A stretch of 51,587 nucleotides of DNA from Thermalbibacter longus. GTDB taxonomy: Bacteria; Chloroflexota; Chloroflexia; Thermomicrobiales; Thermomicrobiaceae. Under the pieces are notes generated by a model. It did no database searches. It had not been told where the DNA came from and saw only the letters and a list, made by a program, of their open reading frames with translations. This document shows, piece after piece, positions 1 to 8,176 of this stretch. The stretch's first letter is position 1. Every line of letters starts with the position of its first letter. The stretch is from NCBI RefSeq assembly GCF_023806485.1, contig NZ_JAMSLR010000016.1, positions 1 through 51,587 of the forward strand, read 5' to 3'. Made by a program: the position numbers and the translations under genes.

Positions 1-280
1 GAGCCGAGCCGTGCTCATGGTCGAGGGCAGCCCTCAACCCTCACTCCCCCAAGCGGGAGCCCGGCACTTCCTAGCATCCTGCTCACCAGCAGCCCTACAC
101 ACCAGAGTCCGGCTGACCCGGGCGCGTGGCCGAGAGCGGCGTCGAACCACCCCGTCCCATCCCGAACCGGGTCGTGCCCGACGCCAGCGCCGGAGAGTAC
201 TGCGCGGGGGACCGCGCGGGAGGCGAGGCCGCTGCGCGCCCGGACCAGCCGAACTCCCGGTCGCCACGCTCTCTCATCGC

Positions 281-355
<75 letters not shown>

Positions 356-360
356 CCCGA

Positions 361-388
361 GCGCCCCAGGGATATCCCCCTGGGGCGC
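361..388 (+). terminator. Hairpin terminator after tRNA-fMet
   Basis: An 11-bp perfect GC-rich stem (361-371 pairs with 378-388) with a 6-nt loop ATATCC starts 5 nt after the tRNA. It is followed by ATCGTGTTTCGC, only a weak T-run. It most likely ends the tRNA transcript and separates it from the antiporter gene. Confidence 0.8.
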
Positions 389-457
389 ATCGTGTTTCGC
401 ACTCGCTTCCTCCGACGACACATTGGGCTACGCTTGCCCCAGCAGAGAGGAGAGCCC

Positions 458-2086
458 GTGCCTGATCTCACCCCCGCCTTCGCCCTGACCGCGATCGTCC
501 TCATCCTGACCGCGCTCGCCTCCGGCATCGTGGCCCGAGTACCGATCTCCTATCCTCTCATCTTCCTCGTGCTCGGCGTCCTCCTCGGTCCGACCGGCTT
601 CGGGATCATCGACCTGACCCCGCACAGCCCAATGCTCGAGGTCATCACCATCCTTACTCTCGCGCTGGTGCTCTTCATCGATGCACTCAAGATTCGCTTC
701 GACGAGGTCGGCGATGACTGGCTCATCCCGATTCTCTCGCTCGGCCCAGGCACAATCCTGACAACCGCCGTCTACACCGTCGCCGCCTATGCGCTCTTCT
801 CCACCACGCTCGCCGAGTCGCTGCTGCTCGGAGCGATCCTCTCCTCGACGGACCCCGTTGTCCTGCGTGACGTGCTCCGCGATGAGCGCATTCCCCGCTC
901 GGTCCGCCGGGCCCTCGGCGTGGAGGCCGGCACGAACGACCTGATCGTCTTGCCCATCGTTTTGATCTTGATCGCGATGTTAGAGTCATCCACCCAGAGC
1001 CTGGAGCGCTGGCTCGCCTTCCTGGGTCAGCTCTTCGTGCTGGGGCCGCTCGCCGGCATCGGGATCGGCTGGACTGGCGCTTGGTTGATGGCGAAGGCAG
1101 ATGCACGCTTCGGTATCTCTCGGCTGTACCAGGCGCTCTACGGGCTGGGGCTCGTGCTGGCCGCATACGTGGCCGGCGAGTCGATCGGGGGAAGCGGCTT
1201 CGTGGCAGCGTTCGCCGCCGGGGCAACCATCTCGATCAGCAATGTGGAGCTGTGCGATTGCTTCGTCGAGTACGGCGAGACTACCGCCGAGATCGCGATG
1301 CTCCTCGCCTTTACCCTCTTCGGCGCTCTCCTCTCGACCATGGTCACGCAGATCGAGCTGGTGCCGGCACTGCTCTTCGCTCTCGTCGGGATCGCGGTTG
1401 CTCGCCCGCTGGCGATGACTCTGGTGCTCCGACGAGCTGTCGCTAGCCGACAGGCCCGCCTCTTCATCAGTTGGTTCGGCCCCCGGGGTCTCAACTCGCT
1501 GCTCCTCGCTCTTCTAGCGATCCACAGCGGCGTCAGCGGTGCCGAGCGATTGCTCGCGATCGCTGGGGTGGTCGTCTTCGCTTCGGTGATCCTGCATGGC
1601 TCCTCTGCCACTCCGCTCGCCGCCTGGTATGGCCGGATAGTCGCTGAGGCAGCCCAAACGCCAGGGGAGGAGCGTGAGAGCACGGCCGCGGGGTTGTTTC
1701 GATCAACTGCCGGTGAGGTGCCACGGATATCGGCGAGCGAGCTGGCCGATCTGCTGGCCGGGCCTTCTCCGCCGCTGGTGCTCGACGTACGTGCTCGCGC
1801 GCACTACGCTGAGGACCAGGTGCGCATTCCCGGTAGCCTGCGTGTCCCGCCTGACCAGGTCGTGGAATGGGCCACAGGCCAGCCGCGCGACCGGCTGGTG
1901 GTCACCTACTGCACCTGACCGAACGAGGAGTCGAGCGCCCGTGCGGCGCGCCAGCTCCGGTCAATGGGTTTCGAAGCTGTGGCTCTGGAGGGCGGATTTC
2001 AGGCCTGGCGCGCCCGCTACCCGGTCGAGCCGATCGTCGAGGAAGGGGCGAGGGACATCTCGCCCTCGCGGAGCCGAGAATCCTAG
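458..2086 (+). CDS. CPA1 Na+/H+ antiporter fused to rhodanese; UGA (predicted Sec) at residue 487
   Basis: Residues 1 to about 400 form a multi-span CPA1/NhaP-type cation/proton exchanger, with the SSTDPVVL and EAGTNDL motifs of the ion-binding helices. Residues about 424-525 are a cytoplasmic rhodanese domain, as shown by VLDVRARAHY, IPGS and ALEGGFQAW. The start is GTG 458 after AGAGAGGAGAG; a longer upstream frame would run through the tRNA. The frame meets TGA at 1916-1918, then stays open for 55 further codons to TAG at 2084-2086. Those codons read as an intact rhodanese C-terminus. The TGA lies in the loop YCT-UGA-PNEESSARAA, and aligning this with CxxGxRSAxAA puts the UGA at the catalytic Cys. 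A SECIS-like hairpin follows. I therefore annotate one 542-residue selenoprotein. A single nonsense mutation (TGC to TGA) is the alternative; the same pattern in the SelW gene argues against it. Family roles and the Sec call are inference. Confidence 0.8.
1927..1958 (+). promoter_or_regulatory. Candidate bacterial SECIS element
   Basis: Directly downstream of TGA 1916-1918, GCGCC (1935-1939) pairs with GGCGC (1945-1949) around the 5-nt loop CGTGC (1940-1944). An outer stem GGAG (1927-1930)/CTCC (1955-1958) extends it across an internal loop. The apical loop starts 22 nt after the UGA and has G at its second position. This satisfies the usual bacterial SECIS rule: loop 16-37 nt from UGA, with a G in the first two loop bases. 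The same loop at the same offset occurs in the SelW gene. Confidence 0.65.
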
Positions 2087-2150
2087 CGCAGGTCCTCACC
2101 CCTCGCTTTCGCACCGCGATGGTCGCGAATGCCGTGCGTGCCGCGCGCTC

Positions 2151-3605
2151 TTACTTCGTGAGATAGACCATCGGCGGCTTCTGCTCGGTCGAGGGTGGCA
2201 CCGTGATCTCGAGATCGATGCTGCCCTGCAGCTTCACCTCGTACCCGATCAGCATCCCCGAGAGCGCGGCAGCGCTCTTGTTGCCATTGAACTGGATCGA
2301 GGTGCACGGCGCGTAGATCGTGCCCTCGATCGTCCAGGTCCCCGTGCCGGAGACCTTGAGGACGTTCACCGAGTTGCACGCGCCGGAGGCATTCGTATTG
2401 TCGATCCAGATCGCGATCTCATCCCACCGGGCGGCATCCCCGGTCTGCCCCCAACTCGTCCCGGCCGCCTTGGCATCGCGGATGGTCAACGTCTTGATCG
2501 TGTTGGATGCCACTGAGAATGTGCTTCCACCGGTGAAGTACAGGAGCACGCCATCGCCGCCATCGATTACCTGAACGCTATTCGACGGATCGAAACTGAC
2601 CCCATCGAAGCAGTAGATGCCGCGCTCGAGGATGATCGTATCTGCTTGCTTCAGGTTTTTGAGTGAGGTGGTCTTATTGGCCTGCGTGTAGTGGCCCGGA
2701 TGCAGCGTCAGCGTCTTGGTGGTCTCGTTCCAGCCAGGGGCCGGCGGATCGCCGCCGCAGGCCCCCTTGGTCAGCGGCGACGGCGTGCCCCAGAGCGGGT
2801 CGGTGACGCCGCCCATGCCACCTGCCGCGAAGCCGCTCACCTTAAAGGTCCCCTCGGGCTGCTTCACGATGCTGCCGGCAGCCTCGAGGTTCCCATCGAC
2901 CGACCCCTGGGTATTGCCGTTGAAGGTGATATCTGTATTCGACCCCACGCTGCCGCACGCCTGTGAGGGATCCTCGCAGACGATCGTGATGCAGGTGACC
3001 TTGGTGCACGATGTGCTCCCGGAGCCGCCCGCGCTCAGCCCGCCGAAGACCACGCCGTCCCCGTCTCGGCCGAGCGCCAGCAGCCCGAAGTGCTCGCCAG
3101 TGTTGATCACCGTCGCGGTAGCGGTGGCCGATACACTCCAGGGGCCGGTGTAGAGCGCGCGCAGGAAGAACGGTTCGAGCTGCCGCGTCACAGTCACGGT
3201 GACCTGTCGTGGGTGGAACGGTGGCGATGGCTTGAGGATCGGCGGCTGGACAACGGTGGTCGATCCGTCGTCGGGAAAGCCGTTCAGCCCGGCGAATCGC
3301 TCCGCAATGGCCTCGGCATCGGACTGGGTGACGAGACTCCCCGAGCTGTTGAGGTTGCGCGCCAGGGCCTTGCCCACCGCCATCGCGGCCGCGTCGGCCG
3401 CGTTCTGGGCCGCGCGTCGCTCGCTCATCAGGTAAGTGGCATCGATGGCAAGCGCGGTAAAGCCGATGAGGACGGTGATCATCAGCGCGAACAAGACCAT
3501 GACCTGGCCCGGCGCCTGACCCAGCCGGGCAGGGCGATCCCACGCGCTCGCGCGGGCCGTGGGAACGGTGCCCTTGCGGAATCGGGGATGTGGGAAGCGT
3601 GCCAT
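2151..3605 (-). CDS. TadG-like pilus-associated protein with Flp/TadE-type N-terminus
   Basis: A 484-residue protein. After a basic N-terminal segment, residues about 32-55 (GQVMVLFALMITVLIGFTAL) form one membrane helix. A DATYLMSERRAAQNAADAAAMA segment follows, typical of TadG/DUF2134-type putative Flp-pilus-assembly proteins. The remaining ~400 residues are predicted outside the membrane and are rich in Gly, Thr and Ser. They contain Cys clusters (SCTKVTC, CEDPSQAC) and beta-rich stretches. It is the last gene of a minus-strand operon, 15 bp after the TadE-like gene. No prepilin peptidase, TadA ATPase or secretin is in the window, so its role in a Tad secretion or pilus system rests on family resemblance. 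Confidence 0.75.
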   Translation of the reverse strand: MARFPHPRFRKGTVPTARASAWDRPARLGQAPGQVMVLFALMITVLIGFTALAIDATYLMSERRAAQNAADAAAMAVGKALARNLNSSGSLVTQSDAEAIAERFAGLNGFPDDGSTTVVQPPILKPSPPFHPRQVTVTVTRQLEPFFLRALYTGPWSVSATATATVINTGEHFGLLALGRDGDGVVFGGLSAGGSGSTSCTKVTCITIVCEDPSQACGSVGSNTDITFNGNTQGSVDGNLEAAGSIVKQPEGTFKVSGFAAGGMGGVTDPLWGTPSPLTKGACGGDPPAPGWNETTKTLTLHPGHYTQANKTTSLKNLKQADTIILERGIYCFDGVSFDPSNSVQVIDGGDGVLLYFTGGSTFSVASNTIKTLTIRDAKAAGTSWGQTGDAARWDEIAIWIDNTNASGACNSVNVLKVSGTGTWTIEGTIYAPCTSIQFNGNKSAAALSGMLIGYEVKLQGSIDLEITVPPSTEQKPPMVYLTK

Positions 3606-3620
3606 AGCTGCTCGTCCCCC

Positions 3621-4076
3621 TCAATAGTGAATCCGCATCGTGCTAGAGGCACTCATCGGGATCGACACATCGAAGACGATTCCAACCGCCGGCTGGAAGG
3701 TGTACGTCGCAGTCACCGTCACCTCGACACCAGGTCGATTGGGCATGTTCGGGCAGATAGCCTGGTTGGGTACCGTCCCGGACCCGAGGCTATCCGACCA
3801 GGTCGCCGTCAGCGTGAGGGCGTTCGGATCGATACCTTGCACCAGGTCGCGGACATAGGGCGTGAGGTACTTCGAGTAGTTGGATGGGGTCACCGATGGG
3901 TTCCCCACGCAGCCGTGGGCTGCGGCGTAGCGAGCGCCTTCGCGAGCCGCATTGCGGAGCTGGCCATACACGAACACGGCTCGGCCAGCCTCGATGACGC
4001 CAAAGACCAGCATAAAGAAAACCATCGCCCCGAGGGCGAACTCGACCGTTGCCTGACCCCGCCTGACACGCTTCAT
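3621..4076 (-). CDS. TadE-like pilus minor protein
   Basis: A 151-residue protein whose N-terminus (RRGQATVEFALGAMVFFMLVFGVIEAGRAVF) is the TadE family signature. A short basic tail precedes G/QATVEFAL and one membrane helix (about residues 12-34). NAAREGARYAAAHG follows, a typical post-helix TadE sequence. The C-terminal ~100 residues are predicted extracytoplasmic. Its ATG overlaps the end of the upstream TadE-like gene by 4 nt (ATGA), indicating translational coupling. Confidence 0.85.
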   Translation of the reverse strand: MKRVRRGQATVEFALGAMVFFMLVFGVIEAGRAVFVYGQLRNAAREGARYAAAHGCVGNPSVTPSNYSKYLTPYVRDLVQGIDPNALTLTATWSDSLGSGTVPNQAICPNMPNRPGVEVTVTATYTFQPAVGIVFDVSIPMSASSTMRIHY

Positions 4077-4636
4077 GGCCCCACATCCTTACAGCCACCG
4101 GCCGGATCTACCGTGGGGTCGTACCAGGGCCGGAACTGGACGCGCATCTGGGCAGTGCGCGACAGGCGCACCGAGTCTGGTAGCCCAGGCACTGGAAAGA
4201 TCGGGTGGAACTCGTACTCCACGCGGACGATCGCGATGCACTCCGGCATCGCTTCCGTGCCCATCCCTGGCTCGGCTTTCGAGTCAGGATCCTTGAGGAT
4301 CGAGCTCACGGTGACAACTGGCTGCTCCCCCCAGATGGTATGGTCGCTCCCGAGCTCATCCATTGCGGCAGTAATCATCTTCTGCTCGATCGCATCGACG
4401 TCGTCGCTCGGCGAGAGGAACGCTCCCATCGAGCCGTACTGCGCGCCGGCGCGCGCCATGTTGCCGAGCTGCACCCAGGCGGTAAAGGCGCGACCGAACT
4501 CGAACAGGGCGAGAATCAGCAACAGGAGGAAACCGGCAATGACGGCCAGCTCAACCAGAGCCTGCCCAGGGTGGTATGGAAGGCTCGGAGGTCGGCGCGC
4601 TACTCGCGGCCCGGTCCCCTCGCTGCTCAGGACCAT
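4073..4636 (-). CDS. TadE-like pilus protein, first gene of the operon
   Basis: A 187-residue protein with GQALVELAVIAGFLLLLILAL at residues 24-44, a TadE-type N-terminal helix, followed by FEFGRAFTAWVQLGNMARAGAQYGS. It is paralogous in plan to the next gene and probably forms a heteromer with it. The N-terminal ~22 residues before the helix are long for the family. A later start is possible, but no better in-frame start was seen. The gene overlaps its downstream partner by 4 nt and heads a three-gene minus-strand operon. Confidence 0.8.
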   Translation of the reverse strand: MVLSSEGTGPRVARRPPSLPYHPGQALVELAVIAGFLLLLILALFEFGRAFTAWVQLGNMARAGAQYGSMGAFLSPSDDVDAIEQKMITAAMDELGSDHTIWGEQPVVTVSSILKDPDSKAEPGMGTEAMPECIAIVRVEYEFHPIFPVPGLPDSVRLSRTAQMRVQFRPWYDPTVDPAGGCKDVGP

Positions 4637-5133
4637 ACCTGCTCACCCCGATCAGCGAGACCAACAACAGAAAAACCGGCTCAACCCTCTCGTCGGCCGG
4701 TTGCGCCACTCGCTCAGCGCGGGCCAGGCGCCCATACTAGAGCCCACGCGTCATCGCTGCCGTTTCGGGTTACTCGATTGTGTCCTGCGCCAGAGGCTCA
4801 GCGTACTGTCAGCACCGCCCTCAATGGCCCTCCCTCAGGAGCGATAGGCAGAGCCTCTGCGCGGCGACGTGGCCGCCAGTGCGCATTCTGACAGGCTACC
4901 CTTCCTGTCGACAGGATAGAGGAATGGTAAGTAGAGTCAAGAGTACGAATGTACCGTGGCGCCGTTTTGTATAGTCGCACCCCGTTCACGGTCCTCCGGC
5001 ACCCCGCCCAGCATGCATACACAGGCAACAGCAGCGGGCGGCAAGGCATGGTGGCTTCTATCCTGCGCCCTTTGATCTAGCTATGCGGGTCGTTCTATAC
5101 TGCTACAGCACCTTGAGCTGAAAGGAATCGGCT
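4637..5133. other. Divergent intergenic region, no gene seen
   Basis: About 500 bp separate the minus-strand Tad operon from the plus-strand NTF2-like gene. Base composition drops locally (AT-richer stretches around 4910-4975 and 5060-5105), as expected of a promoter-bearing spacer. I see no convincing coding frame, tRNA or long repeat. A promoter for the rightward gene is listed separately; the leftward promoter was not identified. Confidence 0.5.
5072..5101 (+). promoter_or_regulatory. Sigma70-like promoter for the NTF2-like gene
   Basis: TTGATC (5072-5077), an 18-bp spacer and TATACT (5096-5101) lie 32 bp upstream of the ATG at 5134. The ribosome binding site AAAGGA sits in between. Confidence 0.5.
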
Positions 5134-5517
5134 ATGCCAGCAACCTCTCCCGCAGAGATGCATCTGCGGTTCGCCGAAGCGTTCAATAGAGGAGATCGGG
5201 AGTCCCTGCTCGCCCTCTACGAGCCGGAGGCGACATATGTGGCGGGGCCCGAGCAGCTTGCCACCGGCACAGCGCAACTCAGCGCGGCCTTCCAGCAGCT
5301 CCTGGCGCTAAAGGGACACCTGGCGCTGGACACGAGGTTCGTCTCGCAGTGCGGCGACCTTGCGCTCCTCATCGGCGACTGGAGCCTAACCGGCGCTGGC
5401 TCGGACGGGAAGGCGATGGTGCTCCACGGGAACTCGGTTCAGGTCGCGCGGCGGCAGGCCGACGGGTCATGGCGGTTCGTCATCGACATACCGAGCGGAG
5501 AGCGAATCCTCCGGTGA
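5134..5517 (+). CDS. NTF2-like/SnoaL-fold protein
   Basis: A 127-residue soluble protein. The N-terminal helix FAEAFNRGDRESLLALYEPEATYV followed by GTAQLSAAFQQLLAL is typical of the DUF4440/SnoaL branch of the NTF2-like superfamily. The C-terminal strands GSWRFVIDIPSGERIL complete the cone-shaped fold. These proteins often act as small ligand-binding domains or isomerase-like enzymes, and no specific substrate can be deduced. ATG 5134 is preceded by GAAAGGAATCGGCT, a good ribosome binding site. The gene appears monocistronic with its own promoter. Confidence 0.8.
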   Translation: MPATSPAEMHLRFAEAFNRGDRESLLALYEPEATYVAGPEQLATGTAQLSAAFQQLLALKGHLALDTRFVSQCGDLALLIGDWSLTGAGSDGKAMVLHGNSVQVARRQADGSWRFVIDIPSGERILR

Positions 5518-5820
5518 AGCAGGGAGAATACCGCAACGCGCGATTGTTCCGGCCGCTGGCAACACGTGGGGGAACCACTGGGATGGACATAATATTTCTC
5601 CGTTCGAGAGGGTAGGGAGAGCGGTTGGGCGACCCAATCCGGGCCTGGTGACGTGAGGGACGGAGGCAGGGAAGTCTCGCCGGCACGGCCAACTCGGCTG
5701 GCTACACCGTGTCGATCCGGCAGAGCCGCTCCGTGACCAGAGCCTTGCCAGGACTCGCAGCGGCCGGCCTCTACAGAGGCCATCGCTTGTCGAACCGCCG
5801 CGAGGAAGCGAGTGCCACCA

Positions 5821-6093
5821 TCAAGCAAGAAAGGCTCGCGGCAGGCGGCCTCTCACTCGAGGCACCGCGCCCGGCGCTCCGGCACGCTGATACCACGTCC
5901 AGCCCGTCATGGCCCGCCGACCCATGACGCTCGAGTCCAGGAGAGTCTCGATCGGGCTCGGGTACCGCGCCACCAGCGACAGGAGTTCGGGCCAAGGATG
6001 GAAGAAGCAGCCGTGAGCTCCGGCGACCTCACCGTTGTCGGGCGCGAGAGACCACCGAGTCTGCAAACGCGCCCCGCAGCCGATCTCACACAA
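5821..6093 (-). pseudogene. Possible remnant, unknown protein
   Basis: A 90-codon minus-strand frame with protein-like texture: LQTRWSLAPDNGEV, CFFHPWPELLSLVARYPSP and RRAMTGWTWYQRAG. The alternation of hydrophobic and aromatic residues looks natural, unlike the Arg/Pro/Ala-rich shadow frames around it. It has no recognisable family and no good start. It may be a piece of a larger decayed gene. Confidence 0.25.
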
Positions 6094-6167
6094 GCACCGC
6101 CTGCCAGGGAGCAGCGTCCAGGACCAGGTGCAGCCGCACTAGGGGGCTGCTGGAGCACCCGAAGCTA

Positions 6168-6193
6168 TTGCGCATAACTCTCCTTATGCGCAA
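6168..6193. repeat. Perfect 10-bp inverted repeat TTGCGCATAA/TTATGCGCAA
   Basis: TTGCGCATAA (6168-6177) and TTATGCGCAA (6184-6193) are exact reverse complements around a 6-nt centre CTCTCC. The site is AT-richer than its surroundings. It could be a factor-independent terminator, an operator, or the end of a vanished mobile element. No direct repeats were seen beside it. Confidence 0.6.
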
Positions 6194-6372
6194 GATAGAC
6201 GTTCAGGTGCGTGCACGGGCTCGACGAATTCCAGCATGCCCGGCGCACGGCCCCGCCCCTCCTTGCGCTGCCGAGCTCCGCTCAGCGTCAGCCGCGCCGG
6301 CTCGTGCGGCACGACCACCAGGCCAAAGAGCTCGCAGGACACCGCAGCGTCCAGCATCATCGGACAGCCCAC
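6184..6372 (-). pseudogene. Possible remnant, unknown protein
   Basis: A 62-codon minus-strand frame from a GTG at 6372. It contains DAAVSCELFGLVVVPHEPARLTL, followed by a basic turn and MLEFVEPVHAP. The pattern of beta-strand-like hydrophobic stretches suggests genuine former coding sequence. The 3' end runs into the inverted repeat. No family was recognised. Confidence 0.2.
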
Positions 6373-6467
6373 TGCACCATGCGCCGGGCTCGATCCGTCG
6401 TGCGCACTGCGCGGGAGCTACCCCCAAGTCCCTCATTGCGCCCCTTCATTGCTCGTCTCGTCGCCGG

Positions 6468-6667
6468 CTACAAGCCCACCGGGAGCACTGGCGGCGTCGC
6501 GAACAGCGCGTTGTACCGCACCAGGAGCAGCAGCCATTCCGTTACCGTCAGTTCCGCCCGCCTCACCAGCCGCAACCAGCCCGAACTTGCGCTAGGTCGC
6601 GAGCTCGCCTGCTGGGTAACACCTGGGGCACGTCCTGGGAGCTCGTCAACAAGAGATCGACCGTCAC
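6468..6667 (-). pseudogene. Possible frameshifted small gene, unknown function
   Basis: The frame opening at GTG 6667 (VTVDLLLTSSQDVPQVLP...) is followed after a frame change by WLRLVRRAELTVTEWLLLLVRYNALF and ends at TAG 6468. Both halves have natural protein texture, and one frameshift around 6570-6580 would join them. No homologous family was recognised. It lies immediately downstream of chrA on the same strand. Confidence 0.22.
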
Positions 6668-6761
6668 CGCGCTAGGCGAAGGGGCTTCAGCATTACGAGC
6701 AGACAGAGCAACGGGATTGCGTCGATGACGACGTCCAGCGCGTGTTCTCGCAGATCTCGCT

Positions 6762-7949
6762 TCACCCGCCCAGCAGTCGCACCACCACGCCAATCGCCCC
6801 GCCGGCGAGCACCAGCCACGCGGAGTTCACCTTGAAGCGCAGCAAGAGCACGAGCGCTATCAGCGCCAGCCCAGCCGTCAGTGGATCGACGATCGCCTCC
6901 CGGCCGAGCTGCCACGAGACCGCCGCCATCAGCGCCATTGCTGCCACGTTCACGCCGTCCAGCAGCGGCGCCGTCCACGGGGAACGCCGCAGGCGCGGAA
7001 CGAACGGCTCGATGGCGGCGACAAAGAGGAACGACGGTAGGAAGATCCCGATCGTCGCCAGGACCGCGCCGGGCCAGCCGGCCACCAGGTATCCGACGAA
7101 CGTCGCGGTCGTGAAGACTGGCCCCGGGGTGAACTGGCCAACGGCCACGGCGTCGAGGAGCTGCTGGTCGGTAAGCCAGCCGAGCCGCTCGACGAAGTCG
7201 CGACGCAGGAACGCCAGCAGCACGTAGCCACTGCCATAGAGCACCGCGCCGATTTTGAGGAACGTGAGGAAAAGCTGGAGCAGGCTAACCGGCACCGCCG
7301 GCGCCGCGAGCGAGAGGGCCGGCAGCGGCAGGCCACCGAGCGGCAACAGCATCGCAGCCGAGCTGCCCCGCCATTGCCGCGCAAGGTGAACCAGCAGTAC
7401 GGCGAGCGCACCGCCGAACAGGATGGCGATCTCATTGATTCCCAGGAAGTACAGTACCAGCGCGGCCAGGCCCACTGTCGCCAGGAAGACACTCCGCACG
7501 GCCGCGCGCGCCAGCCCCCAGAGCGCCTGGCCGACGATCGCGATGATCACCGGTTTGATCCCATAGAGTAGCCAGCCAGCCTCAGGCGTGGAGCCCCAGC
7601 GCACGTAGGCCCAGGCAAGGCCCAGCACCATGAGCGCGGCCGGCGTGATGAACAGCGTCCCGGCGGCAATCAACCCGCGCCAGCCCGCCCGCAGGTACCC
7701 GCAGTGGATCACCATTTCTGTCGAGTTCGGGCCAGGGATCAGGTTGGTGGCGCCGATCAGGTCGAGGAAGTACTGTTCACTCAGCCAGCGCCGGCGGACG
7801 ACCACCTCCTCGCGGAGCATGGCGATGTGGGCTGCCGGGCCGCCGAACGCCGTGAATCCCAGCTTGAGCGCAACCCACGCCACCTCCCCGAGCGGCCCTG
7901 GCTCCACAGCCGGCACCGTGCGTCCTGTCGCCATCTCCCGATCGGGCAT
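6762..7949 (-). CDS. chrA: Chromate transporter family protein, two-domain ChrA
   Basis: A 395-residue integral membrane protein with the two homologous halves of long-chain ChrA. The N-terminal half carries FTAFGGPAAHIAMLREEVV...FLDLIGATNLIPGPNSTEM, the classic GGPAAH and GPNSTEM motifs. The C-terminal half repeats the plan with LTFLKIGAVLYGSGYVLLAFL and AVGQFTPGPVFTTATFVGY. The family exports chromate, possibly in exchange with sulfate. Start ATG 7949 is chosen because AGGGGAGGTGG lies 5 nt before it; an upstream in-frame extension to 8078 has no such site. The gene appears monocistronic. Confidence 0.9.
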   Translation of the reverse strand: MPDREMATGRTVPAVEPGPLGEVAWVALKLGFTAFGGPAAHIAMLREEVVVRRRWLSEQYFLDLIGATNLIPGPNSTEMVIHCGYLRAGWRGLIAAGTLFITPAALMVLGLAWAYVRWGSTPEAGWLLYGIKPVIIAIVGQALWGLARAAVRSVFLATVGLAALVLYFLGINEIAILFGGALAVLLVHLARQWRGSSAAMLLPLGGLPLPALSLAAPAVPVSLLQLFLTFLKIGAVLYGSGYVLLAFLRRDFVERLGWLTDQQLLDAVAVGQFTPGPVFTTATFVGYLVAGWPGAVLATIGIFLPSFLFVAAIEPFVPRLRRSPWTAPLLDGVNVAAMALMAAVSWQLGREAIVDPLTAGLALIALVLLLRFKVNSAWLVLAGGAIGVVVRLLGG

Positions 7950-8176
7950 CCACCTCCCCTTCGCACGATGCGGTATCGATACCTGCCAGCCAGCAGGCTG
8001 CGCCGGCAGTATACCAGCGGGCGCTTCCGCCACTGTGAACGCTCGATGACCAATCTTGTATCTATCTCCGGCGCGCACCCTCCCCTCGATACGACGCTGC
8101 GGGTAGCATTGCGCCGGTCGCGCCGCTCGGCTCGGGCGGGACGCACCGGCAGAGCGTCGTGTGAAACGGGGAAGCG

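Larger units (their letters stand above)
5518..6761. other. Gene-poor region with decayed-looking minus-strand fragments
   Basis: About 1.2 kb holds no gene I can defend. Three short minus-strand frames read like natural protein but lack full-length context, and they are listed as low-confidence remnants. The region also holds a 10-bp inverted repeat at 6168-6193. Fragmented frames on a single strand suggest an eroded gene or genes rather than functional non-coding DNA. Confidence 0.45.

Noticed and set aside
1916-1918. Genome-wide reassignment of UGA
   Set aside because: Many clear genes here end normally at TGA (for example 5517, 19740, 29504), so only specific UGA codons would be recoded.
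3090-4847. 585-codon open frame on the plus strand
   Set aside because: Antisense to the Tad-like genes, which have clear family signatures.
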